From assembly GCF_006363955.1 (NCBI RefSeq), contig NZ_CP040948.1, positions 2,170,001 through 2,234,000 of the forward strand: 64,000 nucleotides of DNA. The letters run 5' to 3'. Shown in pieces: positions 28,132 through 36,130 of this stretch. The position numbers were made by a program, and so were the translations under genes. Under the pieces are notes generated by a model. The model made no database searches and was not told where the DNA came from. It saw nothing but the letters and a program-made list of their open reading frames with translations. Positions within the stretch are counted from its first letter, which is position 1. Each line of letters starts with the position of its first letter. This DNA is from Methylophilus medardicus (GTDB lineage: Bacteria; Pseudomonadota; Gammaproteobacteria; Burkholderiales; Methylophilaceae).

Positions 28132-29061
28132 CTAAGGGGAGACTTGCATCGCATTGATCAGCAATTGGTCTAGCGTCGTCAACGCTTGTGGCAAGCGTGG
28201 GCCAAACCCCAACATAAACATGGCTTCTAGAGCGACCACGCGACGCTTTTGCCCGGCGCTGGTTTGCGCCATACCGGGCAATTTCAGTACACCGTCGATG
28301 CCACCGATCACCTGCATGCCCTGTGTCGTCATCAAAACAATGTCCGGCTGGGCGGCGATCACTGCCTCGGGGGTGAGTGGCTTAAAGCCGTCGAAACCAT
28401 CCACCGCATTGCGCGCACCAACATAAGCAATCATGGCATCGGCACTGCTACCTTTACCGCCAACCATCACTTGCCCGGGACTATGTGACAACACAAACAA
28501 CACGCGTGGGGCAGCGGGCTTTTTTCGCGCCAAGATTGGTGAACGCGCACGTTGCCAATCCTGCCTGAACTGTTTTTCTAATTGACTGGCCTGCATATGC
28601 CGATCCGTCAACGCCCCCACCCGTTGAATACGCTCAATCACCCCCTCAAAAGTGTCATTGGCTGCCAGTATTGTCACCGGCACCCCTGCATCGCTCACTT
28701 GCCGCAACACGCTTGGTGGTCCGGCATCTTCAGTTGCCAACAGGTGCGTTGGCCGCAAGGCCAAAATGCCTTCGCTGGACAACGCCCGCGCGTAGCCGAC
28801 ACTGGGTAAGGAAGTCGCAGCCTGCGGATACAATGACGTGGTATCCACGCCGACCAACGCTTGTTCAGCGCCCAACACATAGACGATTTCGGTGATCCCG
28901 CCGCCTACACAGACGATCCGTCGTCCGCCTTGCTTGACGGCGCCATTGGCAAACCCCGGTTGTAACCAGATGCCTGCCACAGCCATGGCAGCCAAGCGGT
29001 TTAAAAAAGTCCGCCTAGACCACGATTGAATCATGTTTTTTGGAGTCTTAGAGCGTGGCAT
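28132..29061 (-). CDS. hmuT: Haem ABC transporter substrate-binding protein
   Basis: Periplasmic binding protein of the HmuT/BtuF fold that hands haem to HmuUV. The N-terminus carries a twin-arginine-like signal (WSRRTFLNRLAAMAVAG), so export may use Tat. The mature part shows RIVCVGGGITEIVYVLG and the second-lobe stretch APRVLFVLSHSPGQVMVGGKG. The start is uncertain: ATG 29061 overlaps hmuS by 14 nt, while ATG 29034 follows the hmuS stop by 13 nt and begins just before the signal peptide. Both keep the signal intact. Confidence 0.9.
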   Translation of the reverse strand: MPRSKTPKNMIQSWSRRTFLNRLAAMAVAGIWLQPGFANGAVKQGGRRIVCVGGGITEIVYVLGAEQALVGVDTTSLYPQAATSLPSVGYARALSSEGILALRPTHLLATEDAGPPSVLRQVSDAGVPVTILAANDTFEGVIERIQRVGALTDRHMQASQLEKQFRQDWQRARSPILARKKPAAPRVLFVLSHSPGQVMVGGKGSSADAMIAYVGARNAVDGFDGFKPLTPEAVIAAQPDIVLMTTQGMQVIGGIDGVLKLPGMAQTSAGQKRRVVALEAMFMLGFGPRLPQALTTLDQLLINAMQVSP

Positions 29062-30148
29062 GGTGATCAGACCGGATAGGTTCAACAAGAGGTAAACGAT
29101 GCATCAACGCCACCCAGGCGCTGCGCTCACTGGCGCCTGACGACGCATCTGCTGCGATTAAGGCGATTATTTCACCTGCTGCATTGAACAACACAAGGGC
29201 TGAAAAGTGGCCAGCCAACCCTGGCACAACAACCACCCACGACGAGGCAATCAGGTCTTGGCGCACATGCAGATTGAACCCCGCATCCAGCACATTCAAC
29301 CATGGCCCCATCTGCACCACTTTATCAATCGGCCCACGATGCGCCTGCGTCATGCCAATATTGCCAGCCAGAATCCATATAGAGAGTCCTTGAGCCGCTG
29401 CATGCTCAAGCACCATGTTGGCTGCAGACAACTGCACCTCACGCGCTGATGCAGCGGGCAGGTGCTGCAAAAAGGTATGTCCACTACCGCGCACTTGCGC
29501 GAGTAGGCAATGCAAGTCACGGGCATCTTGAATCGCCTCCCAGTGTGTTAAAAACGCCGCAAAATCTGTGGCAGGCACTGTCAGCAATGCTTGCGGGATG
29601 AGACCGGGCAGTTGGTCTGTGTCACAAAACGCCCTCACTAATGACTGGTAGGCGGATAAGTCACTTTGCGCACGCAAAAATAACTTATGCACGGCGGTGC
29701 CGGATGCATCATAAAACTGCAAACTGCGCTGCACGCCTTTTTCGCCGGATTCTTCAACTGCAAACCCATGCTGCCAGTGCGCAACCTCCCATAACAAATC
29801 CACTCCCGCCCCTCGCATCCAAGTTACCTGCAGATACTCGGTCTGCTTGGCGGTAAATTCTGCATATCGACCCACTTTTTCATGCACGCAAGCGCCATTT
29901 CTTGTTAACGCCATCACCTCGCCAAGGCTGTGGAGTGCAGCACACAATACGGTCCAGCGTGGCTGTAATCGCGTAGCACGCATCAACGCCGCTGCCTCGG
30001 CGCCAACATGCGCAGCAATTAAGGCCCCTTCTGAAATGTGCATGGCTTCAGCGATCTCACGATGACGTGCTTGACCCGCTTGCCGCGCCTGTGAAAATTG
30101 CGCACGGATGCGGAGGTAAGCATCATCGCCCAAGGGTGACTGCATCAT
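29048..30148 (-). CDS. hmuS: Haem-degrading/haem-trafficking protein HmuS
   Basis: A 366-residue cytoplasmic protein of the HmuS/ChuS/HemS family, composed of two homologous halves (about 1-180 and 190-350). Related proteins bind imported haem and either degrade it or pass it on. The C-terminal half contains NIGMTQAHRGPIDKVVQMGPWLNVLD, and an earlier NGACVHEKVG stretch matches the N-terminal half. It overlaps hutZ by 4 nt (ATGA) and overlaps or abuts hmuT, indicating tight coupling. Confidence 0.93.
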   Translation of the reverse strand: MMQSPLGDDAYLRIRAQFSQARQAGQARHREIAEAMHISEGALIAAHVGAEAAALMRATRLQPRWTVLCAALHSLGEVMALTRNGACVHEKVGRYAEFTAKQTEYLQVTWMRGAGVDLLWEVAHWQHGFAVEESGEKGVQRSLQFYDASGTAVHKLFLRAQSDLSAYQSLVRAFCDTDQLPGLIPQALLTVPATDFAAFLTHWEAIQDARDLHCLLAQVRGSGHTFLQHLPAASAREVQLSAANMVLEHAAAQGLSIWILAGNIGMTQAHRGPIDKVVQMGPWLNVLDAGFNLHVRQDLIASSWVVVVPGLAGHFSALVLFNAAGEIIALIAADASSGASERSAWVALMHRLPLVEPIRSDHHATL

Positions 30149-30696
30149 TTGGCCAATGCGTCCAATGTTTGCTGACTGCTTTGATCAGGCGCCGTATGCC
30201 CTTGCTCATTGCGATGCGTGACCCGCGTCAGATCTTGCCCATGCAAATGGTAGGCTTTAGCAAACCCGGAGACGTAACTCCCCTGCGCCGGGATTAACTC
30301 AATCAAATGAAAATCGGTGAGCTTGCTAATCACCTCCATAAACTTGCCAAACTGGTTAAAAAACAAGCCCATCACCACGTTAAACTTTGCATCTTCTCTG
30401 ACGATTTCATTTGCAGCGCACTGAAACACCAGCCGTTTTCTGGCAAACAAATGAGCAGCCGCCTGCTCTGATTCGATAAACATCACCGCGCAACGACCCG
30501 TGTTGCGCAAGTTGGCACAATGCGTGGCTAACTCACTGACATACACATAAAACCGCTGATCATGCGCGACATAGGCGGCATAACTTGCTTCTGGAAGACC
30601 GTGCAGGTCCGTCGTAGCCAATTGAAGCGACTGAAACTGCTGCTGAAAAGCAACGGCTTCGGCGGCAATGGCCGCTAGTTGATCAACCTCACTCAT
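30145..30696 (-). CDS. hutZ: HugZ/HutZ family haem utilisation protein
   Basis: A 183-residue split-barrel (pyridoxamine 5'-phosphate oxidase-like) protein of the HutZ/HugZ family, involved in cytosolic haem breakdown or storage. Visible features: LATTDLHGLPEASYAAYV near residue 26, CAVMFIESEQAAAHLFARKRL, and the C-terminal GSYVSGFAKAYHLHGQDL, which includes the histidine region that binds haem in HugZ. It is the first gene of hutZ-hmuS-hmuT-hmuU-hmuV, with a Fur box about 120 nt upstream. Confidence 0.9.
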   Translation of the reverse strand: MSEVDQLAAIAAEAVAFQQQFQSLQLATTDLHGLPEASYAAYVAHDQRFYVYVSELATHCANLRNTGRCAVMFIESEQAAAHLFARKRLVFQCAANEIVREDAKFNVVMGLFFNQFGKFMEVISKLTDFHLIELIPAQGSYVSGFAKAYHLHGQDLTRVTHRNEQGHTAPDQSSQQTLDALAK

Positions 30697-30801
30697 ATTA
30701 TTCCTTTCTAAAAGATGCTTTAGCGATACTTGGCTGGTGCGAATCTAGACAGTCCGCAGATCACTAGGTGCCTGATGTACGTATTGAACAAAAACAAACC
30801 A

Positions 30802-30954
30802 ATGAATGATATTGTATATGATAATCATTCTTATTTACAAGAAAGAAATTGGCGTTTATTTAGCGCGTTTGCAGATCACATCAGGGAGCGCTCAACGATG
30901 GCGCAAAAAGAGAAAATGCTGCGGAAGTTGCTTTTGAGTCAACGCACGGCTTAG
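30802..30954 (+). CDS. Possible small protein of unknown function
   Basis: An open frame of 50 codons from ATG 30802 gives a charged, helical-looking peptide (RNWRLFSAFADHIRERS, then KEKMLRKLLLSQ). Composition looks protein-like, but there is no ribosome-binding site, and the Fur box at 30814-30832 lies inside the frame, so a shorter start or no gene at all is equally possible. It is convergent with, and overlaps by 4 nt, the small membrane protein gene. Confidence 0.3.
   Translation: MNDIVYDNHSYLQERNWRLFSAFADHIRERSTMAQKEKMLRKLLLSQRTA
30814..30832 (-). promoter_or_regulatory. Fur box upstream of hutZ-hmuSTUV
   Basis: GTATATGATAATCATTCTT contains the full Fur core ATGATAATCATT. It lies about 118 nt upstream of hutZ and is the only iron-type operator for the haem operon. 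Confidence 0.78.
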
Positions 30955-31154
30955 CGAAAACGACTTTCGCGTTGCATCCACCATGGCTTAAACCAGTAAT
31001 AAAAAATAGCAACCAGCACCGGGATTGCAATTGCCGCGTTAGCGAGGCACTCACGCGCATCATCGTACACCAGCGCAAAGATTAAGCCCGCCAGCGATAA
31101 GCCAGCGATGATTAACGGCCAGAGAAAAATGCGAGTCATATGTTTTTGCTGCAT
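30951..31154 (-). CDS. Small two-helix membrane protein of an iron-uptake operon
   Basis: From ATG 31154 (or 31139) this encodes 67 (or 62) residues with two hydrophobic helices, FLWPLIIAGLSLAGLIFALV and NAAIAIPVLVAIFYYWF, and a basic C-terminus. It lies 45 nt after the PepSY membrane protein gene. Small membrane proteins of this kind commonly follow PepSY-TM genes in iron operons; their function is not known. Longer in-frame starts would run back through the PepSY gene and are rejected. Confidence 0.65.
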   Translation of the reverse strand: MQQKHMTRIFLWPLIIAGLSLAGLIFALVYDDARECLANAAIAIPVLVAIFYYWFKPWWMQRESRFR

Positions 31155-31198
31155 GGCTTGCAGGCGCTCCCAATGAACAAATTTGCTAAGGTGCTCGC

Positions 31199-32335
31199 TT
31201 AATATGCGTCGCGCAAGGTGTGCGTTGCATGCAGCTCTGGTAGGGACCGATGGCGTTTTTTCCACCACAATACTAACCCCGTCCACAGCACGATAATGGT
31301 GATCACATCGAGTACTGCCCATAACCACTTTAAGGTCAAGCCGCCATAATCGCCAAAATGTAGCGGCTGTGACACTAACAGCGCCACCAGATACCATGGT
31401 AAATCGCGACTGTCGGTGAAGGTGGCGGTGCGTGCATCGACCAGCACAGGCTTAAATAAGCGCTTAGTGAGCGGGGAATCACCGCGCATAAAAATACCGT
31501 AATGATGTGGGCTGGCGTACGCCGTACCCGGAAAAGCGACAAACCCTAGTTGCATATCAGGCTGTGCCTGTTGTGCCACGTGCAAGGCGGCCTGTAAAGA
31601 ACCGAAGCGGTCTGGCGGCGGCAAGTGTTTATAAGGCGCGATCATTGCTGCGATTTGATCTGCCTGCCAATATTTAATCAATAGGTCGGACCAGGCGTTG
31701 ATGCCCCCCGTTGCTGCCACAATGAGCGACCAACTCAACACAACAATGCCGAGAAAATTGTGCACATCCAGCCGTTTAAGCTTTTCGCCTTTGTAGCGGC
31801 GAATCTCGCCGAAGCGGAGTTTGCGCATGAAAGGCGCATAAAGCACCACCCCAGACACCAGTGCCACTAGCAACAAACACCCCATGAATCCCAAAAACAA
31901 CATCCCCGGCAAGCCAGCGAACAGGTCAACATGCAACTTAAACATGATGTACAAGAAGCCCGCCTCAACTATGGGCTCGCCCAGCACCTGCGCAGTGCGC
32001 GCATCTAGCACCACTTGCTTAAAACCTTGCTCGGCATCGGCGGTTTTCGCCATGCTGAGAATCCACTGCAAAGGCTCATCTTCTTCACGGTAAAGATACA
32101 AAGGCACCATGCCGGGTTGTTTCGCTTTGGCCGCTGCCACCAAGGCATCCATGCTGGCCATGGGGCCGGTATGTGCAATCGCAGGCGTCTGGATATGTTG
32201 GCCTAAAAAATCACCAATCTCATGATGAAAAATCAGTGGCAGACCTGTCAGGCACAGCAATAACATAAACACTGTGCAGACGAGGCTAGACCATTTGTGT
32301 AGCCAGAGCCAGCTGCGAATAGAGGACTGCGTCAT
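31199..32335 (-). CDS. PepSY-associated transmembrane protein (PiuB-like)
   Basis: A 378-residue inner-membrane protein with four main membrane helices: the first at WSSLVCTVFMLLLCLTGLPLIF, two in the middle and one at WLWAVLDVITIIVLWTGLVLWW. Periplasmic PepSY-type loops lie between. Members of this family (PiuB, 'iron-regulated membrane protein') are thought to act in ferric siderophore reduction or release. ATG 32335 is chosen over a TTG at 32347. It follows exbD by 21 nt. Confidence 0.9.
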   Translation of the reverse strand: MTQSSIRSWLWLHKWSSLVCTVFMLLLCLTGLPLIFHHEIGDFLGQHIQTPAIAHTGPMASMDALVAAAKAKQPGMVPLYLYREEDEPLQWILSMAKTADAEQGFKQVVLDARTAQVLGEPIVEAGFLYIMFKLHVDLFAGLPGMLFLGFMGCLLLVALVSGVVLYAPFMRKLRFGEIRRYKGEKLKRLDVHNFLGIVVLSWSLIVAATGGINAWSDLLIKYWQADQIAAMIAPYKHLPPPDRFGSLQAALHVAQQAQPDMQLGFVAFPGTAYASPHHYGIFMRGDSPLTKRLFKPVLVDARTATFTDSRDLPWYLVALLVSQPLHFGDYGGLTLKWLWAVLDVITIIVLWTGLVLWWKKRHRSLPELHATHTLRDAY

Positions 32336-32356
32336 CAAAACACCCAATACCTAGAT

Positions 32357-32776
32357 TTAGGGTTGTGGCTGGCTGACAAAGCCTACTTTTTTCATGCCCG
32401 CGGTTTGGGCTTTTGCCAACACTTCAGCCAGCACCTGATAACGCGTGTTCTTATCTGCACGGATCTGCAACTCAGGCTGATTCTGCTTGGCTGCTGCTTC
32501 TGCCATCTGTGTCGACAGTGCCTCAGCTTGAATTTCGCGATCATTCCAAAACAGTTTGCCATCGGCATCGACCGCTAAATCAATCACTTCTGGCTTTTCT
32601 TCTAGCGGCTGCGAGGTTGCCTGTGGCAGATCAATTTTGACCGCATGGGTGAGCAAAGGCGCTGTGATAATAAAAATCACTAGCAACACCAGCATCACAT
32701 CCACTAACGGCGTGGTGTTGATCTCGCTCATGGGTTGCGTGTGTTCGCCAGCGCTAAATGGATTTTGCCCCATCAT
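32357..32776 (-). CDS. exbD: Biopolymer transport protein ExbD
   Basis: A 139-residue proton-channel subunit of the TonB energising complex. The single membrane helix carries the essential aspartate in PLVDVMLVLLVIFI (Asp near residue 26). The periplasmic domain follows, ending KKVGFVSQ. It overlaps exbB by 4 nt. Confidence 0.95.
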   Translation of the reverse strand: MMGQNPFSAGEHTQPMSEINTTPLVDVMLVLLVIFIITAPLLTHAVKIDLPQATSQPLEEKPEVIDLAVDADGKLFWNDREIQAEALSTQMAEAAAKQNQPELQIRADKNTRYQVLAEVLAKAQTAGMKKVGFVSQPQP

Positions 32777-33516
32777 AGCGTGTTTCCTTTGGCAGCGACT
32801 TTTGCATGCAACTCAGTCACATTGGCAGGTTTGTTGCTGCTTTTAATTACTAACGGCGCACCTGTGGTCATCAGCGTATGCAAGTCTTGGGCAAAGCTTT
32901 CTAACTCAGCCATAATGCCGCGATTCGCTTTAATAAACGCGTTATATGCCAACACCGCAGGAATCGCTACCGCCAAACCAATCGCGGTCATAATCAAGGC
33001 CTCACCCACCGGGCCGGCCACTTTATCAATGGTCGCGACGCCAGATTGGCCGATGGCGGTCAATGCATGGTAAATTCCCCACACGGTGCCGAACAAACCC
33101 ACAAACGGCGCCACGCTGCCGACGGAGGCGAGCACAGACAAACCACTCTCTAAAACGGCTTGCTCTTGGGACAATGTTCTGCGCAACTGACGCGCGATAA
33201 ACTCATCTTGACTGCAAGCGGCGGCCAGCGACTGACTGGCATGTTGCTGATGATGCTGGGTAGACTCGGCTGCGGTCACCGCCAGACGGAAAGCAGGCGC
33301 CTGCAATTGCACCTCTTGCAGGGCTTCTTGTAGCGTGGCCTTGCGCCAAAACTGCTTAACATAAGCAGAAACATCGCGTTTGCGCTTAAACACCTGCCAA
33401 GTTTTGACCAGAATAAAGTACCAGCTCAATACTGACATCGTCAGCAAAATCAGCGCCACTATCACTGACACCACACCACCTTCGGTGATAAAAGCCAAAC
33501 CACTTGTTGCTTGCAT
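32773..33516 (-). CDS. exbB: Biopolymer transport protein ExbB
   Basis: A 247-residue MotA/TolQ/ExbB channel protein with three membrane helices. The conserved stretch SVGSVAPFVGLFGTVWGIYHAL near residues 132-153 and GEALIMTAIGLAVAIPAVLAYN line the proton path with ExbD. AAAGGA precedes the ATG. It lies 28 nt after tonB and overlaps exbD by 4 nt. Confidence 0.95.
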   Translation of the reverse strand: MQATSGLAFITEGGVVSVIVALILLTMSVLSWYFILVKTWQVFKRKRDVSAYVKQFWRKATLQEALQEVQLQAPAFRLAVTAAESTQHHQQHASQSLAAACSQDEFIARQLRRTLSQEQAVLESGLSVLASVGSVAPFVGLFGTVWGIYHALTAIGQSGVATIDKVAGPVGEALIMTAIGLAVAIPAVLAYNAFIKANRGIMAELESFAQDLHTLMTTGAPLVIKSSNKPANVTELHAKVAAKGNTL

Positions 33517-33544
33517 TAAAAACGTCCTTTCAATTTAAACTTGC

Positions 33545-34417
33545 TTAATTCTGCGTGAGCGAGAATGACAACGGCACATTGACATAGGCACTCAAGGCCT
33601 TACCCCCCTTACGGGCAGGTTCAAAACGCCATTGCTTGACCGCGGTCACCGCCGCCTTATCTAGGCGTTCAAAACCACTGGTTTTAATCACCTCAACCGA
33701 CTCGGGTAAGCCTTCAGCAGAGACCAGCACCTTCATCAGCACTTTTCCCTCTTCACCGGCCCGTTGTGAGAGTCGGGGGTAATCAGGCCGTGGATTATTC
33801 AGATAAGCCACGCCAAACTTCGGTGGCTCTTCTTTCTCTTCGGCTGGCTCGGGTTTGGGCGTTGTCGCTGCGGCAGGCACAGGCTTGCTGGGCGCAGCCG
33901 CCACAGGGGCTTCTAACGGCGGTGCGGATGGCTGGGTGCTCGCCTCGAAGCGAGGCTGATCAGACGTGGTTTCAACGATGCGGTCCACCACCGGCGCCGG
34001 ACGGTCGATCGGCTTCACCGGCGTCTCTTTCGGTTTAATCACCGTTTTTACGGGCTGTTTTTGAATAATCGGCACCACTTCTGGTGCTGGTGTCTCTTGT
34101 TTCTTGGCTGGCAAGGTGATGAGAGAAACCGTCATCGGCTCAGGCGTTGGCAACACCAACGGCGGTGTTTCAGACACCACCATCCAGGCAATGACTGCCG
34201 CGTGCAGCGCGACCACCAACAACACTCCCAAGCCATGCCAACGCTGCTGCCTGTGCTGTTGTAGCCAGTCCTCATTGGCGAACACTGGCCAGCGGAAAAC
34301 ACCCGCCAATGCACCCAAGGGGCGACGACGCAAACTCAATGCAGGCAATGCCGCCACTGGCGCGTGCGCAGGTTTTAAAGATAATGCGCGCAAAGTGTCC
34401 CGTTGCAGCATTAGCAT
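33545..34417 (-). CDS. tonB: Energy transducer TonB
   Basis: TonB protein: one membrane helix (GVLLVVALHAAVIAWMVV), a Pro/Lys/Glu-rich periplasmic spacer, and a C-terminal TonB domain with YPRLSQRAGEEGKVLMKVLV and KQWRFEPARKGGK. An unusual cytoplasmic extension of about 60-80 residues precedes the helix; ordinary TonB has only a few. The start is uncertain: ATG 34417 (290 aa), ATG 34411 (preceded by GGAG at 9 nt), or TTG 34483 (312 aa). It powers the receptors of this island and perhaps others. Confidence 0.92.
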   Translation of the reverse strand: MLMLQRDTLRALSLKPAHAPVAALPALSLRRRPLGALAGVFRWPVFANEDWLQQHRQQRWHGLGVLLVVALHAAVIAWMVVSETPPLVLPTPEPMTVSLITLPAKKQETPAPEVVPIIQKQPVKTVIKPKETPVKPIDRPAPVVDRIVETTSDQPRFEASTQPSAPPLEAPVAAAPSKPVPAAATTPKPEPAEEKEEPPKFGVAYLNNPRPDYPRLSQRAGEEGKVLMKVLVSAEGLPESVEVIKTSGFERLDKAAVTAVKQWRFEPARKGGKALSAYVNVPLSFSLTQN

Positions 34418-34489
34418 ACGCTCCGAGCCACACTGATTGAGATCAGGCCGAGATGCCCACCCTTGTACAAACTTTTCACGCAACCCCCT

Positions 34490-34717
34490 CTATTCATCTT
34501 GTTTTGCCTGTGGCGGCGCAGCCAGCACTTGGCTTTTGGTCAAGAGCAATTTATTTTGCTTGGTACGTGTGAGCTGATATGTCTCACCAGCATGCATAAT
34601 CGCTAACACCCCTGCGTCGCCCAGCAGCTGCCTTGCCTCAATAGTAGGCACCTGCCCGGGCGAAACACGGGCCGCATTTTGCACTTCACTCATCAGGGAT
34701 TGCAAGCGGTTGATCAT
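34490..34717 (-). CDS. hemP: Hemin uptake protein HemP
   Basis: A small protein (75 aa from ATG 34717, 67 aa from ATG 34693) whose C-terminal half carries the HemP signature: S/TIEARQLLGDAGVLAIMHAGETYQL followed by RTKQNKLLLTK. HemP is a short basic protein found before haem-receptor or tonB genes in proteobacteria; in some species it activates haem receptor expression. It lies 6-70 nt upstream of tonB, depending on the start chosen for tonB. Confidence 0.88.
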   Translation of the reverse strand: MINRLQSLMSEVQNAARVSPGQVPTIEARQLLGDAGVLAIMHAGETYQLTRTKQNKLLLTKSQVLAAPPQAKQDE

Positions 34718-34829
34718 GCGAACTCTATCCAGTCTAAAAAAAGGCCGACTTACTTGCCATGGCAAAGCGGCACCAGATTTCAAGGAACACCCTTACCAGG
34801 GGTAGGTTGGCGCATCAACAATCACGCCT

Positions 34830-34872
34830 ATTTGAGCAGTGGCCTGTCGGGGTTAGACGCCCCTGCTCAAAT
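34830..34872 (-). other. Long hairpin between the S4 paralogue gene and hemP
   Basis: ATTTGAGCAG (34830-34839) pairs exactly with CTGCTCAAAT (34863-34872), and the 23-nt interior can extend the stem (GGC..TGTC with GAC..GCC). There is no T-run. It lies about 110 nt upstream of hemP within the presumed operon and may be an attenuation, processing or protein-binding element. Confidence 0.6.
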
Positions 34873-34910
34873 GTATTATGGTTAAGCGCCATCGGCGCCA
34901 AGCCAGTGAA

Positions 34911-35528
34911 TTAAACACGGTTTGAGTAAAACTCAACCACTTGCTGCATATCAATCGCAAAAGGCACATCTTCAATCGACGGCAAATGACCAATTTTTGC
35001 CGTGGCCGAAACCGCCTCCACCGACAACCATTCTGGCACGGTCAAACTTGGTGTGGCTAAGGCTTCTACCACCATGGGGATCTTGCGGCTTTTCTCTTTT
35101 ACCGTCACCACGTCACCGACTTGCAAGCGCACAGAAGCAATATTGACCGGCTTACCATTGAGCAGCACATGCCCATGATTCACCAACTGACGCGCAGCGA
35201 TGCCTGTGGGCGCAAAACCAGCGCGAAACACCACATTATCTAAGCGACGCTCTAGTAATGACATCAGCTTATCGCCGGTTGGCTCACTGCCTTTACGCGC
35301 CTCAAGGATCAAACGGCGCATCTGCTTCTCACTCACACCATAGTTAAACCGAATCTTTTGTTTTTCCATCAATTTAACGGCAAAATCAGAACGCCGACGG
35401 CGAGAAGCTTGCTGACCATGCTGACCCGGTGGATTGGGTCTGTTTTCAATCGACTTGCGTGATAACCCTGGCAACTCAACGCCCAATGCGCGCATAATTT
35501 TGAGTCTGGGTCCTGTCATTCTTGCCAT
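34911..35528 (-). CDS. rpsD2: Second, cysteine-free ribosomal protein S4 (RpsD paralogue)
   Basis: A 205-residue S4 protein: N-terminal S4 domain (MARMTGPRLKIMRALG, PPGQHGQ, KQKIRFNYGVSEKQ) and the S4 RNA-binding fold (RRLDNVVFRAGFAPTGIAARQLVNHGHVLLNGKPVNIAS), ending VVEFYSNRV. It looks more like cyanobacterial S4 than the usual betaproteobacterial one, and it has no cysteine. It is not in a ribosomal operon; it sits between a small unknown gene and hemP, apparently behind a Fur box. An ordinary rpsD is expected elsewhere in the chromosome. A role as an iron-starvation ribosomal variant or a translational regulator is inference. Confidence 0.88.
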   Translation of the reverse strand: MARMTGPRLKIMRALGVELPGLSRKSIENRPNPPGQHGQQASRRRRSDFAVKLMEKQKIRFNYGVSEKQMRRLILEARKGSEPTGDKLMSLLERRLDNVVFRAGFAPTGIAARQLVNHGHVLLNGKPVNIASVRLQVGDVVTVKEKSRKIPMVVEALATPSLTVPEWLSVEAVSATAKIGHLPSIEDVPFAIDMQQVVEFYSNRV

Positions 35529-35592
35529 AAACCGATCGCCTTTCTTCGCTCTACTTTTTCACTCTACTTAAACAATGATCGCCATCGACCCA

Positions 35593-35916
35593 CTATTGCA
35601 ACGTGGTCGATTGCGCGACAAATTCCGTCACGGCCTGTTGCATGGCAAATGTCTGATGCGCCTGCAACAAGGCTTGCCAATCATGTAGCAACTGCTTTGC
35701 AGCATTGGTAATCAAGCCACTCTCTGCGTACTCTGGGGCCGTTAAAGTCTGCGCCAGACTGCAACCTAACAAAGCCAAGTCTTGAGAGGGATTGGCCGCA
35801 TATCGGGTAGCCACACAGCTCAACGAGACCAATACCGCATTTGCCGTGGGCAAATCTGGGTCATACAAATGGCTGGCTGGCGCTGCGTAATCAACTTGCA
35901 TGTGGCGGACTTTCAT
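35593..35916 (-). CDS. Small unknown protein, first gene behind a Fur box
   Basis: A 107-residue, mainly helical, soluble protein with two cysteines (LSCVATRY, LLGCSLAQ). I do not recognise its family. It starts 13 nt downstream of a Fur box and precedes the S4 paralogue by 64 nt, so it probably heads the iron-repressed unit S4-hemP-tonB-exbB-exbD-PepSY. Confidence 0.6.
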   Translation of the reverse strand: MKVRHMQVDYAAPASHLYDPDLPTANAVLVSLSCVATRYAANPSQDLALLGCSLAQTLTAPEYAESGLITNAAKQLLHDWQALLQAHQTFAMQQAVTEFVAQSTTLQ

Positions 35917-35929
35917 TTAATCGTTATGC

Positions 35930-35951
35930 AAATGATAATGTTTCTCATTTA
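35930..35951 (-). promoter_or_regulatory. Fur box heading the S4-hemP-tonB unit
   Basis: AATGATAATGTTTCTCATT with flanking A/T is a clear Fur-box match. It lies 13 nt before the ATG of the 107-aa gene and about 180 nt from ilvB, which has its own promoter closer in. Confidence 0.78.
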
Positions 35952-36062
35952 TATTGTCAACGTTTGTTTGATGCTGCACAAAAGCTCGCCAACCTTTCTT
36001 TTTGATGTGATGCATGGACCCAACACAAGTGAGTCATCGACACCGTAGATTGATCGACATTC

Positions 36063-36091
36063 TTGACCAAATTAGTAAAGCAAGTTAATGT
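36063..36091 (+). promoter_or_regulatory. Candidate promoter of ilvBHC
   Basis: TTGACC (36063-36068), 17-bp spacer, TAATGT (36086-36091), 39 nt upstream of the ilvB start. No leader peptide with branched-chain codons is visible. Confidence 0.55.
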
Positions 36092-36130
36092 ATAGGGTTC
36101 AACATTTATTAGCCGAAAAATCAAGGTTTT

